From positions 2,756,286 through 2,820,285 of the forward strand of contig BCHX01000002.1 in the NCBI GenBank assembly GCA_001599755.1: a DNA stretch of 64,000 nt. Direction: 5' to 3'. The notes under the pieces were generated by a model. That model searched no databases. It had not been told where the DNA came from and was given only the letters and a program-made list of their open reading frames with translations. Below are positions 52,817-63,940 of this stretch, piece after piece. This DNA is from Gliomastix tumulicola. Its lineage: Eukaryota; Ascomycota; Sordariomycetes; Hypocreales; Bionectriaceae. Every line of letters begins with the position of its first letter. The first letter of the stretch is position 1. Made by a program: the position numbers and the translations under genes.

Positions 52817-53723
52817 ATGGCCGAACGAACGCTCGCCCAGATTGTCAACCAGCTCAAGCAATCCCCGTCCTTGTCGTATCCCGAGGCCAACACATTGCTC
52901 TCCAAAGCCAAGCTCGCCCTCCTCAACCTCAAGGCACTCACCCCATCCCCCGGCGTGCCACAGAACCTCCTGATCCTCGCCCGGGAAACCTACGAACAGG
53001 GCGCCCTCTTTGCCATCCGTGCCCGCAACCCCGAGGCCTTCACACGCTATGTCAACCAGCTCCAGCCCTTCTATCAGCTACCCTCCTCCCGCTTGCCGCT
53101 CAATCTCGCCGAGAGGAACAAGGTCACTGGGCTGAGCCTCCTGCTCCTGCTTACCCAGGGCCGGTACGGCGAGTTCCACTCAGAGCTGGAGAGTCTGGCA
53201 AATGGAGAGGGCGGCGGTGGCGATGTCGAAGGCGACCGATACCTGGGTTATCCAATCCGGCTCGAGCGGTGGCTGATGGAGGGAAGCTATGACCGCGTGT
53301 GGAAGGCAATGAAGAGCAGTGAGGTGCCGTGCGACGAGTACAGCGTCTTCTCCGAGGTTAGTCGCATTTAGCCTCCGCCTTTCTTCTCACCCTTTCCTAT
53401 CATTTTCCGCCGAAACAAAAGTTAGATGCTGACATACCGAGCACGTGCAGATTCTCAAGAACCAGATTCGCTCCGAAATCGCCAGCAGCAGCGAAAGGGC
53501 ATACCCCAGCCTGCCCATCAGCTCTACCAAGTCTCTCCTCTTCCTTGACTCCGAAGGCGACGTTCTGGCATTTGCCAAACACCGTGGTTGGGCTGTCAAG
53601 GATGGTCACATCTACTTCCCTGATGCGTCGGAGAATTCGGAGGAGGGTCAGGACAAGGACATGAGTCAGATGGTTATAGAGAACGCTCTGGGCTACGCTC
53701 GCGAACTAGAGACAATCGTATAA
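52817..53723 (+). CDS. RPN12: 26S proteasome regulatory subunit Rpn12
   Basis: Exons 52817-53356 and 53451-53723 join across a 94-base intron (FSE|ILKNQIRSEI), giving 270 residues, the usual family length. The N-terminal helical repeats lead to LGYPIRLERWLMEGSYDRVWKA, a hallmark of the Rpn12/PSMD8 family, and a C-terminal PCI/winged-helix segment with KSLLFLDSEGDVLAFAKHRGWAVKDGHIYF. Rpn12 is a lid subunit whose incorporation is a late step of lid assembly. The acidic insert near residues 134-141 (NGEGGGGD) is low-complexity. Confidence 0.92.
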
Positions 53724-53995
53724 TGGATAACGCCAGATGGGAACACAAATAGAACTCTTGTTGTACAAGTAATCAAGAAGCAATGACACTATGTCCAACG
53801 CCCAGAACCTGAAAAGTTGTGGATTGATATTTTCGGTTTTCTATTCTTTGACGCCTTCGTAGTGCCCTCGGACGTGAGTCTGACGCTTTGGCATCCCTTT
53901 TTGGCTATCCCGTTCATTGAAATTGCACTTTTACCCGCTCACCGATATCGGGTAACTACCTTGGTCTATACCTCAAGATCCTCATCAATGCCTGT

Positions 53996-56900
53996 CTAGG
54001 AAAACAACTTTAACCCACTCCCATGCTTGCCAATCTCGCACACTTCGCACACTCGGCACACAGACCCCTTGAACTTAGAATGGTACTTGGAGCCATCGAA
54101 GGCGCACTCTTCAAATGGCGTGCCGCTGTAGATGGGAGCGTGGCTTGCGGCGCACACTTCGAACTCGGCAAACTGGTCAAATTCGATTTCAACAGCGTCG
54201 TTGGGGTTACGCTCGCATTGAGCCTTCATCCTCTTGGCCTACTCAGGGTATTAGCGTCCAATCAACCGATGATATTCTAGGCTCACTCACATTTTCAACG
54301 ATTTTGCTAGCCCCGCCGTTCGCAATGATCCTGTTGGCAAAGCTCAGAGCCGAGTTATAGTTCTTGTTCTTCATGGCAAGCTGCATCGCGCTGAGCAGGG
54401 CCAGTTGGCGATGGGGTACCTCGATCTTGGGGATTGTGAAGTAGGCAGACAGCTCCAGGCTACGCTTGAGCTTCTCGGGGTCTTTAGCCAGAGTATCCGG
54501 ACTCCCTAATTCCCTCCTGGCGAGCTCTATACCCATAGCCACAGCATACTCGCTGGCGGACGTGATGAGCTTCTTGGCCTCCGAGACTTCAGTGTCGCTC
54601 GATACGGCATTGACAAGAATAGCGTGAAGGATGCCCTTGAAAATCTTGATGCCGTCCTCCAGTTTGTTCGCTTTCATAGAGTCATAGCCCTTTTGCAGGT
54701 CGTTCGTAGCCAGGTATTCGAGATCGCGAGGCACAATCGGCAGAACCTGGCGGGGATCTGTCTCATCAAGTGTTCGGCGAACGTAGTTGATGAGCGGCGG
54801 CAGGCCAGGAGAGGCAGGGAGGAAAGATCTTGACGCCTGGTATACTTCCAAAAATCTGGGTTTCAGGGGTCCGAAGCTGACAGCGCCAACCTGGCGGTTG
54901 AGAAGCTGCATAGCACTCTCGAATGAGCCACCCGCAACGTGATCAACGGCGAGAGGGGAGTTTCGGGCCCATAGGTCAGCCTCACTACTGCCTGCGCCCC
55001 CAGCATCAGCTGTCTCAACGTTGACGAAGTCGCTCTCAACCTCCGGCACATCATCATCACCCATGTCCCATCCAGCAGCGTCTTCGTCGTCCTCGCCAAG
55101 CAGACCACCATTCTGCTTGCTGGATGAGTCGATGTCCATGCCCTCAGACACATCATTTGCTGCCCCTGACTCATCCTCCAGTGAAAGGCCCTCCACCTGG
55201 CCAAGAAGCGCTTTCTCAAAGAAAGACTGAGAACTGGCCTTCGTAGGCCAGTTCGATTTGTAGGTCGGAACAACGGGTCGGCTCAGGCTTGGTGCTTCAC
55301 CGAGTTTAGGGAGCGTGATTTGATCCTCCGTCAGCCCTGTAGCTTCTAGAATGGCCTGGCATTCTTCCTCGAGACCATGAGACTTAGCCGTAATGTACGC
55401 TAGGGGGTCTAAAATTGGTTACTTTTGTCAGCGTGCGCCTCGACGCTGGCTTGTTCATGGTGACTTACAAAGATCAATCTCCTTGAACATCTGGATTCGA
55501 TCTTCCACTTCGCCAAGATAGATTGCATTTTGGAAACGAGCAGAGAAATCGCCACGATGCTCAGCAATCTTAGCCATCCGGGCAAGTTTAGAGTGGTCGC
55601 CCGTAGCAAGGTAGAGGAATGAGAGCTTGTCGAACTGCTTTAGTTTCTGATAGCTCATCTCAACAACTTGATGGTTGCCGTGTGAGAGTGCCTCGGTGCC
55701 CAGCCTCGCCCAGAACTTTGGTCTGTCAAGTTCCTTCGCCATTTCAACAGCAACCTCAATGTTGCCACACTCAATCGCCAGATCAAAGCGGGTCGTAGGG
55801 TCTTGGACGAATTGCAATGCGATCTCGGGGTACCCTTTCTTTTGCAGGTATGAGATGATGGACTGTCCAACGAGGCTGGAGGTTTGGATGATGTGAAGCA
55901 TCTCTTCGTAGTTGCGCTTGACAAGAGCAAGCTTGAAGCGATACTCAGTCGGATCAATCTGCAGTATCCTTGGCTTCGCCGAACGATCGAGGCAGTATAC
56001 ATTGCGACCCTTGACTCGAACCAAGTACACTGTCTGATCCAGGGTGCGCACAATGCCATTGTCGCCATTCAGCAACGTGTATTTGACGTGGTTCAGAGTC
56101 GAATACAAAAGAAGGCCAGCGTCATCCCATGTCGCGCTCTTGATCCGAATAGTTTCGTGAAGAGAGCTAACTTGCTCTAGGGTCTTGGTCACAATGGTGA
56201 CGTTATGCTTGCTGAGAAGGGCCGCATAGAGGCCATCATTAGACCACACAACGTATTTGACTCCGGTCACTGCCAGTTCCGCTGTCGTCTTCTTTTGTTG
56301 GATATCATAGAGATGGACCGCCGTGGGTGTGATGATCAAGAGATTTCCAGTGCCCCCAAAATAGATATCTGTAGTACCGGCAGGAGGCTTGAAAGTGCGA
56401 GTAATGTTGTTCGACAGGTCTCTGATATCGATGATCTGGGTATTCGAGTTGAGAACTGCAAACCGGTTTCTCGCGACAAAAATAGCAGACGTTCCGGTGC
56501 CACGCTTGGACTCTGTAGGCTCAATGGCGCCAGAGCCATCCTTGGGCAGGCTCAACAGCTCATAGGAGCCACCATCAGTTGGCGAGATGACAAGCACAGA
56601 CCTCTCCGCGGGGTTATAGTAGAGTGTTCGTGGGGCAATCCATGGGCTTCCCAGCTTCTTCAGGGAGAGAAGAGTAGGACTCTCCGTGTTCTTCTGGAAA
56701 TCGTAGCACTTGATGGTCTTTTCCTTTGTGACGTAGAAGAGCTGATTCTGATGGATTGCAGATGCGGGCCGTTCACGCTCCAGCTTGAACACCATCACAC
56801 CATTGTCGTGACCAGCGGCGAACAGATTGATTTCGGGGTGTGCGGCGATCACCCAGAAACGATCGCTCTCCCTCTTGAAGGATTGGACAGCCGTGCGCTT

Positions 56901-57960
56901 ATTCAGGTCCCAGACTCGGATGGTCTTATCCTCGCCCGCAGAAAGGATGAGGTCCTGGTGAGGGTGGAAGAGACAGCCCTCGGCATTCTGGAAATGACCT
57001 CTGCAGGTGTCAACCTCCCAAGCCTTAGTGTCGCTCATTCGCCAGAGCTTGACGAGACGGTCATCACCGGCGGAAACAATCAGTGGCATCGTAGGGTGGA
57101 AGGCCACCCAATTCACGCCACGATCATGCCCTTCCAGCACAAACTTGACGACGGCGTCGGTATTTCCAAACATATCGGTCTGATTCTGGTTCGCCCGTGC
57201 CATTTGATCTTCGAAGCTCATCGAGGTCGGAGCGGAGTGTTTCTTGCGTAGTCCAGAGATGTCCCAGACACGGACGGACTGATCGAGAGAAGCGGATACC
57301 ACGAGGTCCTCCTTGGGATGGAACTGGGCGCACATAGCGTAATGATTATGGCCGGTCATTGTGCAGACTACATCGTCGTCAGCAACACGGCTCGCTAGCT
57401 CAAGGCGGCTGAAGGGGGGGAGCTACATACTCAGCGATCGGTTCTGCCAGTTCCAAATGCGAATCGTCTGATCATCGGAGGCCGAGAGGATCCAAGGGAG
57501 CTCATGGTGAAAGAAAACGGTGCGGATGTAATCGAGATGACCATTCAATGTGAAAAGACATCGTCGTGTTTGGTAGGACCAGACTTTGATCTTGTAGTCG
57601 TCACCACCCGATACGAAAAGAGGCTGTGTTTTATGGAAGTCGATGCCTCGAACAGGTCCGTCGTGTTCCTCGAATCTATCGATGAGCGTGCCCATTCGAT
57701 AGTCCCAAAGCTGAATAGTGGACGAATGGAGGGAGACGAGAATCCATGGTCTGGTTGGGAAGCGAGCGGTCAGCGTCTTTCGACATTCTTGCAATCGCTT
57801 GGTAGCCAGGGAGCCAATTGCTGTTACCGTTTAGGGTGGAAGGCAATTCCTTTTGCCCTGGACGACTTGGACTCGAACTAGAAGAACGTTAGAATGGAGT
57901 GTGATGGCTTCTGATGGTAGATTGACTTGCCTTAGTTAGCATACCAGGAGAGGACTGCAT
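53996..57960 (-). CDS. COP1: Coatomer subunit alpha (COPI)
   Basis: Six exons (57960-57931, 57877-57828, 57750-57431, 57367-55469, 55408-54291, 54238-53996) give 1219 residues, the normal length for alpha-COP. The first intron starts AAG|GCAAGT, a GC-AG intron; it is needed to give MLTKFESKSSRAKGIAFHPKR, the conserved N-terminus. WD40 repeats cover about residues 1-310 (SGGDDYKIKVWSY, SASDDQTIRIWNWQNR, SASLDQSVRVWDIS). A second propeller and helical solenoid follow, and the C-terminus holds the COPI_C domain with paired cysteines (CRVCEVCEIGKHGSG). Alpha-COP binds dilysine cargo signals and is part of the COPI coat for Golgi-to-ER transport. COG5 at 32 kb acts in the same pathway, but no linkage is implied. 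Confidence 0.95.
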
Positions 57961-58290
57961 CGTGGCGGGGGGTTCGAAGCCGGAGCTTCAAGAGCCAGTG
58001 ACGAAGGCAGGCAAGGGCAGAAGTAACGGGCGCCGATAAGGGCCGAACAGCCTGGGTAGAAGGCTTAGAGAAGAATTAGCCTCCAGGATAAGCCAGGCTT
58101 GAGTGGCGGTAGGGAAGCTGTTGCAAGAGGAGGAAGTAGGCTCCCTGGATGACCGACCTCCTGTCTCGCAAATGCGCATCGTGTCCAACTCTAATTGTGG
58201 GCTCCTGCAGAGGAGCATGGTGTGGGTCGCATCATTGTTCCGCCGAAACTCCGTGCATGCCTCTGCCACATTTTACTAAATACTAGTAAT
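57961..58290 (-). other. Promoter region of the coatomer alpha gene
   Basis: 330 bases of ordinary composition upstream of the alpha-COP start, ending at an abrupt switch to AT-rich DNA. No gene recognised. Confidence 0.5.
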
Positions 58291-58735
58291 AGAGGAGAGT
58301 AAACTTCATGAATAGCTGCTTATAAGTACTTTTAAATACTTTATATAAATATTTATATTTAAATATATATATTAAATATAAAATAATAAGTATAAATATA
58401 TAAGTATTATTAAGGGTCTCACATAGAAGTAGGTTATACTATAAATATACTTCATAAAGGTAGGGTTATTATGTGTTATAATATTTATTATTACCTCTCT
58501 TTAACTAATTCTCCTTCTAAGCTTCTTTTATACCTGGGGATTCACTAGGCTTTCTTAGGCCTAGCGCCTTCTATTCCGTGATTTTATTAATCCAGCGGGG
58601 TCCCTCGGCCTACATGTGACAAGTATAAATTACATAAAAAAAGTTAATAATAATATTTATTTAAATAAAATATATTTTTATTTATTTTTTAAAAATAACT
58701 TTATTTAATAAATAAAGTAATAAAAAAAAACAAGG
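58291..58735. repeat. AT-rich, RIP-like patch
   Basis: About 440 bases made mostly of TTTA/TAAA/ATAT strings with few CA or TG steps, interrupted near 58540-58620 by a short GC-richer island (GGCCTAGCGCC, CAGCGGGGTCCCTCGG). The composition resembles the large block at 60.7-64 kb. It could be a short RIP-mutated element inserted beside a tRNA-like locus. Confidence 0.6.
58722..58730 (-). terminator. Oligo-T Pol III terminator of the tRNA-like locus
   Basis: Nine A on the plus strand (T on the minus) lie 9 bases past the 3' end of the tRNA-like sequence, in the position expected for a Pol III terminator. The AT-rich context makes chance possible. Confidence 0.45.
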
Positions 58736-58739
58736 CCAC

Positions 58740-58829
58740 GGTCTCACCAGGGTTCCTGGGCTCCCGAAGGAATCAGATGGCGTAAGAGGTGCCCCAAGTC
58801 TGACGCGTTAACCACTCCGCCATAAGACC
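58740..58829 (-). pseudogene. Class II tRNA-like gene with intron, defective T arm
   Basis: On the minus strand GGTCTTA (58829-58823) pairs with TGAGACC (58746-58740) as a 7-base acceptor stem. The D arm reads TGGCGGAGTGGTTAACGCG. A perfect anticodon stem TCAGA/TCTGA encloses 21 bases, implying a 14-base intron. A long variable arm (TCCTTCGGGAG) makes it class II, Ser or Leu. The T arm stem CCAGG/CCTGG is intact, but its loop has only three bases: the TTCG of the universal TTCGAA loop is missing. The three anticodon bases by position read TGG, which does not suit Ser or Leu. A run of nine T lies downstream (58730-58722), a Pol III terminator. The missing T loop removes the B box, so it is probably a pseudogene. 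Confidence 0.6.
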
Positions 58830-58830
58830 G

Positions 58831-59246
58831 TAACGAAAATGAGTGACTTTATCCTGATCACTGAATCACAAGCAGACCCGGCCAAGTGCCCCACCTTCGA
58901 TAGTACCCTAGTTGTCGAGTCAGTGACGATTTCAGCCATGACACGTGACCCGCATTCCGGATGCCTCTGCACTTCACAGGCGCAGGCCACTGATTATGAC
59001 TACCTACGGAGGTTGGGGGCATAAGTTTTCACAGTGGGCCACACACACCTTGCCTGCAATGCTGCTGTGTATTTTTATCTGCTTGATAAATCATCCTCCA
59101 TCCTGTGCCGCTGAAGTTGAATCGTCTCGGTGCCCGCCAGACTGACTGGTAAACTCTTCGCTTGCCCCAGTATCTCTTCTAATGTCTTCGCCTGGGTCTT
59201 AAACTCAATGCTTGTAGGTCTCTGACTTATAGTCGCAAGGGAGTAG
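58831..59246. other. Intergenic region
   Basis: 416 bases of ordinary composition between the tRNA-like locus and the DUF3176 remnant. Short open frames only; nothing recognised. Confidence 0.5.
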
Positions 59247-60559
59247 TTAGTTCTTCCACCGGGGGACCCCGCGCGACATGATCATCGTTGCAGTGTAGAA
59301 CACTGTAGAGCCGGCGAGTATAACCCCATGCAATGTGAACCAGTACCAGATGACCATGTACACCGTCCCTGATATCTCGATCCTTCCCTTCACCAAGCTT
59401 TCCCTCGTCGTGTGTTGGACAAGCCCATTTATTCTGATCTGATCCGTCATACTTCTAGCCAGATTCTCGAATGCGTCCTCAAATCTGACAAAGGCCGTGT
59501 TAGATATGCCCGCCAGCGCATTCGAGATATGCTCATAACGTCCCATGATTGCGCCGTTGAACATCTGCTCGAGGTCCGGGATCCGCCTCCTAACAATGTC
59601 TAAAACAGCTGATTCATTGGCCCACCTAGACGCGAGTATCCCTTCGAGGAAGTGGCTGATGGAAAGAAACGCATCCGGTGAGACGTGAGATGTACCAGAC
59701 GTCGTACTGTCACCCCCAGTGTATTCCAAGGTGAGGTTCTTCGTGGGTCTGTCGGGCTGTGTCTTGTCCGCGACAAATTCGAGCAGAGGCGACTCCCCAT
59801 CAGGAGCATCATACACGCGCCGGTAGTTCTTGACCTCGGTAGCGTTCTCGAACAGCTCGTCGCCAATGGTGTGGCTCATGATCTCCTTGACGCAGAAATA
59901 CACGGCGCATTCTGTCGCGACCATGACTACGTTGGGCCAGTCGCTCCAGTCGATGAGATCACCGTCCCATTCTGGAGGGGGCGTCGTCCAGTACCTATCA
60001 GCGTATATGATGCTCATGGACCGTATCAGAGTGTCAACGTTCCGCACCGAGAGCGTCTTGTTCCAGTCCCCCGTGCTGAATGCCGTCAAGTGGTACATTT
60101 CATCGATGGGGTACTCGACCAGCCCTTGGCACCCTTCTCTAAAGGCAGCGCATCCGTTCATATTAGCCAGGAAATGACTGTTTGGCAGCACAAACGCTGT
60201 TGCATTCTCAACATCGATGCCGTCACTCTGCTTTCCCTCCCCCGATTCATATCCCCATCTGAAATTAAAAAGGCACCGAAATTATCAACCTTGCTCAGCC
60301 GCGAGCTGACATCGGTGCATCGATGGCAGACGCCCAGTGTCAGGGAAGGATCCCACGTGCAATCGCCAGCTGGGCACTCGGCGAGCGTCTTCTTCCGTGC
60401 AGACCCCCTCAAACTCAGTACGCCCCTTTGGAATCCTGTTTGCCAAGTGAGACTGTCGAGTATGGCAGCCTCCATGGAGAAGTCCAACTGTGTGCCTTGT
60501 GGCTCGTCCGTGGGGAGTCCGGTTTGTTGTTGTATGAAGTAATTAATTGATTGTAAGGT
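59247..60559 (-). pseudogene. Broken DUF3176 membrane protein gene
   Basis: The 5' part (60559-about 60257) reads YFIQQQTGLPTDEP, then DFSMEAAILDSLTW and CPAGDCTWDPSLTLGVCHRCTDVSS, typical of DUF3176 fungal membrane proteins. The 3' part (about 60252-59247) continues in another frame (YESGEGKQSDGIDVENATAFV) and ends with a membrane span and MSRGVPRWKN. The switch falls at a CCCC run (60253-60256): one base is missing relative to the expected frame, and the only possible intron there would be about 31 bases, too short. The N-terminal membrane spans are absent, with a TAG at 60560-60562. The stop after RWKN interrupts the usual WKSSxLPLL-like tail. At least two, probably three, lesions are present. 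Confidence 0.75.
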
Positions 60560-60608
60560 CTAGAATCTACAGGAAGGTCTAATGGTTGGACTGGTCTAGG
60601 ACTAGTCT

Positions 60609-60629
60609 GGTCCACAGGTCACGTGGACC
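60609..60629. repeat. 7-base inverted repeat around a CACGTG core
   Basis: GGTCCAC (60609-60615) and GTGGACC (60623-60629) are perfect reverse complements separated by 7 bases. The right arm overlaps a CACGTG E-box-like core. Confidence 0.7.
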
Positions 60630-60658
60630 TATTCCTTCTAATACACCCCCGAATAGTC

Positions 60659-62238
60659 TACAGAGGTCGGGTTCAAAAGTAATATCCCGCGCCAAAACCA
60701 TAAAACGACAGGGGGAATAGATATATACCACTAGGTGTAAATTACTATATAGGGGTACCCCAGGCTCCCTTTTCAGGCTTCTAACACCCTTCCTTATACT
60801 TATTACCTCCCTTAAGCTAGATAACCTCTTATATATGCTATAGGATCTATTTAATCTAGTACTAAATAGCCTCTTACTATATATTTTCCCACTAGTACTT
60901 CTCCTACTACTATATAGTACTAGCCTAATTCCTTACACCTTCTTACTTTATAGTATTTCTCTTTATAGTATTTCTCTTTATAAATAGCTAGGTATACTTA
61001 ATTATATTAAGGTTAAAGCTATTACTATACTAAAGTAGTTACTTAACCTAATATAAATTATAAAACTACTATTAAAGGAAGTATATATATACTAGTACCT
61101 TATCTTCTTAAATAAGTGTATTAGGCTAGTTAATAAAGTACTTCTTTATAAATAGAATTAACTTTAGCTCTAAGACCTTAATATAGTAGCACTATTAGTT
61201 TATATTATTCCTCTTCCTCTATATAAGGTGGCTAGTCTTCTAGTTCTAGTACTAGGCTAGCTTCTAGTTATAAGGCTAGCCTTAAAGTATTATCTTTTAT
61301 ATAATAGTCTTAAGCTCTTATACCTCTTAGGTAGCTAGCTTAAGGTTCTTATTAAGGGCCTTAATTACCTTAGTAGTAGCCTTCTTCTTAGCTATAGTCT
61401 CTAGAAGCTAGTAATAGTAAGGACCTTTCTTATTATATAAAAAGTAACCCTAGAATATAAATTTAAAAGCCCCCTTTTACCTCTTATAAATAATAAACTA
61501 AAGGAATTACTCCTAGGGTATTCACTATATATAATAACTACCTTACTAATATAGTAAAATAATAAAGGTCTTATTAGACTAAATAATATTCTTCTATCTT
61601 TAAGGGTTTAGTCCTACTACTTAAGGTATTACTTAAGCTATTTCTTCCTTATCTTAGGTATTAAACCTAGCTTCCTTATTAGCTTAGTCTTATAAAGGCT
61701 TTATTTCCTAAGTGTCTACTAGACTATTATTATAAATATTATAAACCCTTTTTTTATAATCTTAACTACTAATTAAGTTATTAATTTCTTTTATTTAAAG
61801 TAATTATACTAGACCTTTATAAGGGCTTATTTAGTAATAGCTTCTAATTTTAAAGGCTAGCTAGGCTATAGTATATTCTTAAAGAAAGTATTATCTAGAG
61901 GTAATAGCTAGGCTATTAAATTAAACCTATATTTAATAGCCTTACTATATAATTAAAGGACTATCTTTAGTAGTAGTTTAATTATCTAGATTATCTTAGC
62001 TATAGTGTAGTTACTAAGGGCCTTTAATACTATTATAGTAGCTTATCTTAATATATTATAGCTTATAAAGCTTATTTAATAGTATTAAACTAAAATAACA
62101 CTTAAGGGGTTAAATTAATAGAAGAGGGGGAAAAAAGCTAGAAAAATAGTGTAAAAAGGTGCTAATTTCCCCCTTCTATAACTAGGGGCCCCTGCCTAGT
62201 GTCTTAGCGGGATATTACTTTTAAACCTAACCTCTATA
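60659..62238. mobile_element. DNA transposon remnant with 32-base terminal inverted repeats (Tc1/mariner-Fot1 class likely)
   Basis: Left arm 60659-60690 (TACAGAGGTCGGGTTCAAAA and on to CCCGC) and right arm 62207-62238 are inverted copies matching at 28 of 32 bases. All four differences are transitions, C to T or G to A on the right copy, as RIP would cause. The ends read TA-CAGAGG on the left and CCTCTA-TA on the right, which fits insertion at a TA dinucleotide as in Tc1/mariner and Fot1/pogo elements. The 1.58-kb interior is saturated with RIP-type changes and has no open frame. The element is a little shorter than full-length Fot1-type elements, so an internal deletion is possible. Confidence 0.75.
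60948..60984 (+). repeat. 15-base tandem repeat
   Basis: TATAGTATTTCTCTT-type units repeat two to three times inside the transposon remnant. Confidence 0.65.
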
Positions 62239-63940
62239 TAAAAGTAAAATATAGACTAGGATAAGTATAAAGAGAGACTATATAATAAAGAAAACTTATA
62301 CCCCTAGGATTATACACTAGCTAGTGTATAGTAATTAGAGCCTTTAATAGGGTTTAATTTAATAAGTGGGTAAATAAACTAAGTTTTAATTTAAATTTAA
62401 ATATTTAACTAGGTCCTTTAATAGAGGTTTAAATAAAGTTTTTATATTAATATTTATAATATTTTCCTTTAGTAAAATATATTATAAATTATAACTAAGA
62501 CTTAACTTAAACTTAACTTAAACTAAGCTTTAGGTTCTAATTTTATAACTTATAACCTTATAATATTAAATCTTATAACCTATAGCTTTACTATTATAAT
62601 TAAACTAAACTTAAACTTAAAGAGAGAATATAAGACTTTTTATATATTAATATTTAAACTCTACTTATTATTTTATATAATAAATAATAATAAGAAATAA
62701 AAACTAGCTTTTTCCTACTACTTAATAAATATAAGAATAAGTAACTACTAAAAACTAAAACCTATTTATAAATTAACCCCTAACCTTCTAGCTATTATAA
62801 GACTCTTAGGTTTAGCTTAAATCTTATATTAATACTTAGTTTACTTTTAATTATTTATAGAGATTTTATTAAATAAAGTCCTTTAACTTATTTAATATAT
62901 TAAAGAGTATAAATTAAGCCTAGTTATATAATAACTTAACTTAGCTTAATATTATATAATTAATAAGTATATTAAAAATATAGTAATATTTAATAATTAA
63001 ATTAAAAAATTTAAATATAAATATTTAAATAAATAAATCTTAAATAATATTACTAATATATTAAGTATTAATATTAAGAAAAAAGTATTTAATTAAAAAA
63101 ACCTATAAGAATTAATATATATTAAATAACTAAAGGAATTTAGGAAGATTTACTTAATATAATTACCTTAGTAGAAACTCTAAGTAGGTGAGCACTAAGT
63201 AAGTACTTAAAATTATAAGAAGCACCTATAAGTACTATAAAATATACTTAATTAGTGCTAGTATAATACTTATATAATTCTTATATAATTTTTATAGTTC
63301 TTATAGTTTTTATATTATACTTATATATACTATAGGTTTTTATAGCTTAAAGTATATATATAAAATATTTTTTATTATTTATATTATATAATTAACTATA
63401 TTATAGTATATATATACCTTATATTCTAAGTCTTATTATATTTCTCTATAATAACTAGAAGTATAATTATTAGCTTAAGTATTTTTATATAAGTATTATA
63501 AATTTTATATAAAGGTAAATAATATAATTAGTTTATTTATTAATATAAGTATTTCTTTATATATACTTATAAATTTTATATAAATACTTATAGATACTTA
63601 TAGAGTATATATAAAAACTAATTATATAATTAATTTTATAATTACTTTTTTAATAGTATTAAGGTTACTTCTACTACTTAATAAATATTATACTTCTTAA
63701 ATATATTAATACCTTTAACCTAGTACTAATTACTAAAGTTAGAGCTTAATAAAGCTAAGATATATTTAATTATTTAAATTTTCTTTATATTATTTAAGTT
63801 TATTAACCTTAATATTATAATTTTTACCTTATAATATCTTTATCTAGCTTTATATAGCTTTATAATTTCTTTTTAAGCTTAAATAATAAATTAAAGTATT
63901 TAATAATATTATTTATTAACTAAATATTCTATAGGGTTAA

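Noticed and set aside
60228..60258. Possible intron joining the two DUF3176 frames
   Set aside because: The only GT..AG pair that would restore the frame spans about 31 bases, below the workable size of fungal introns, and the indel at the CCCC run explains the shift better.
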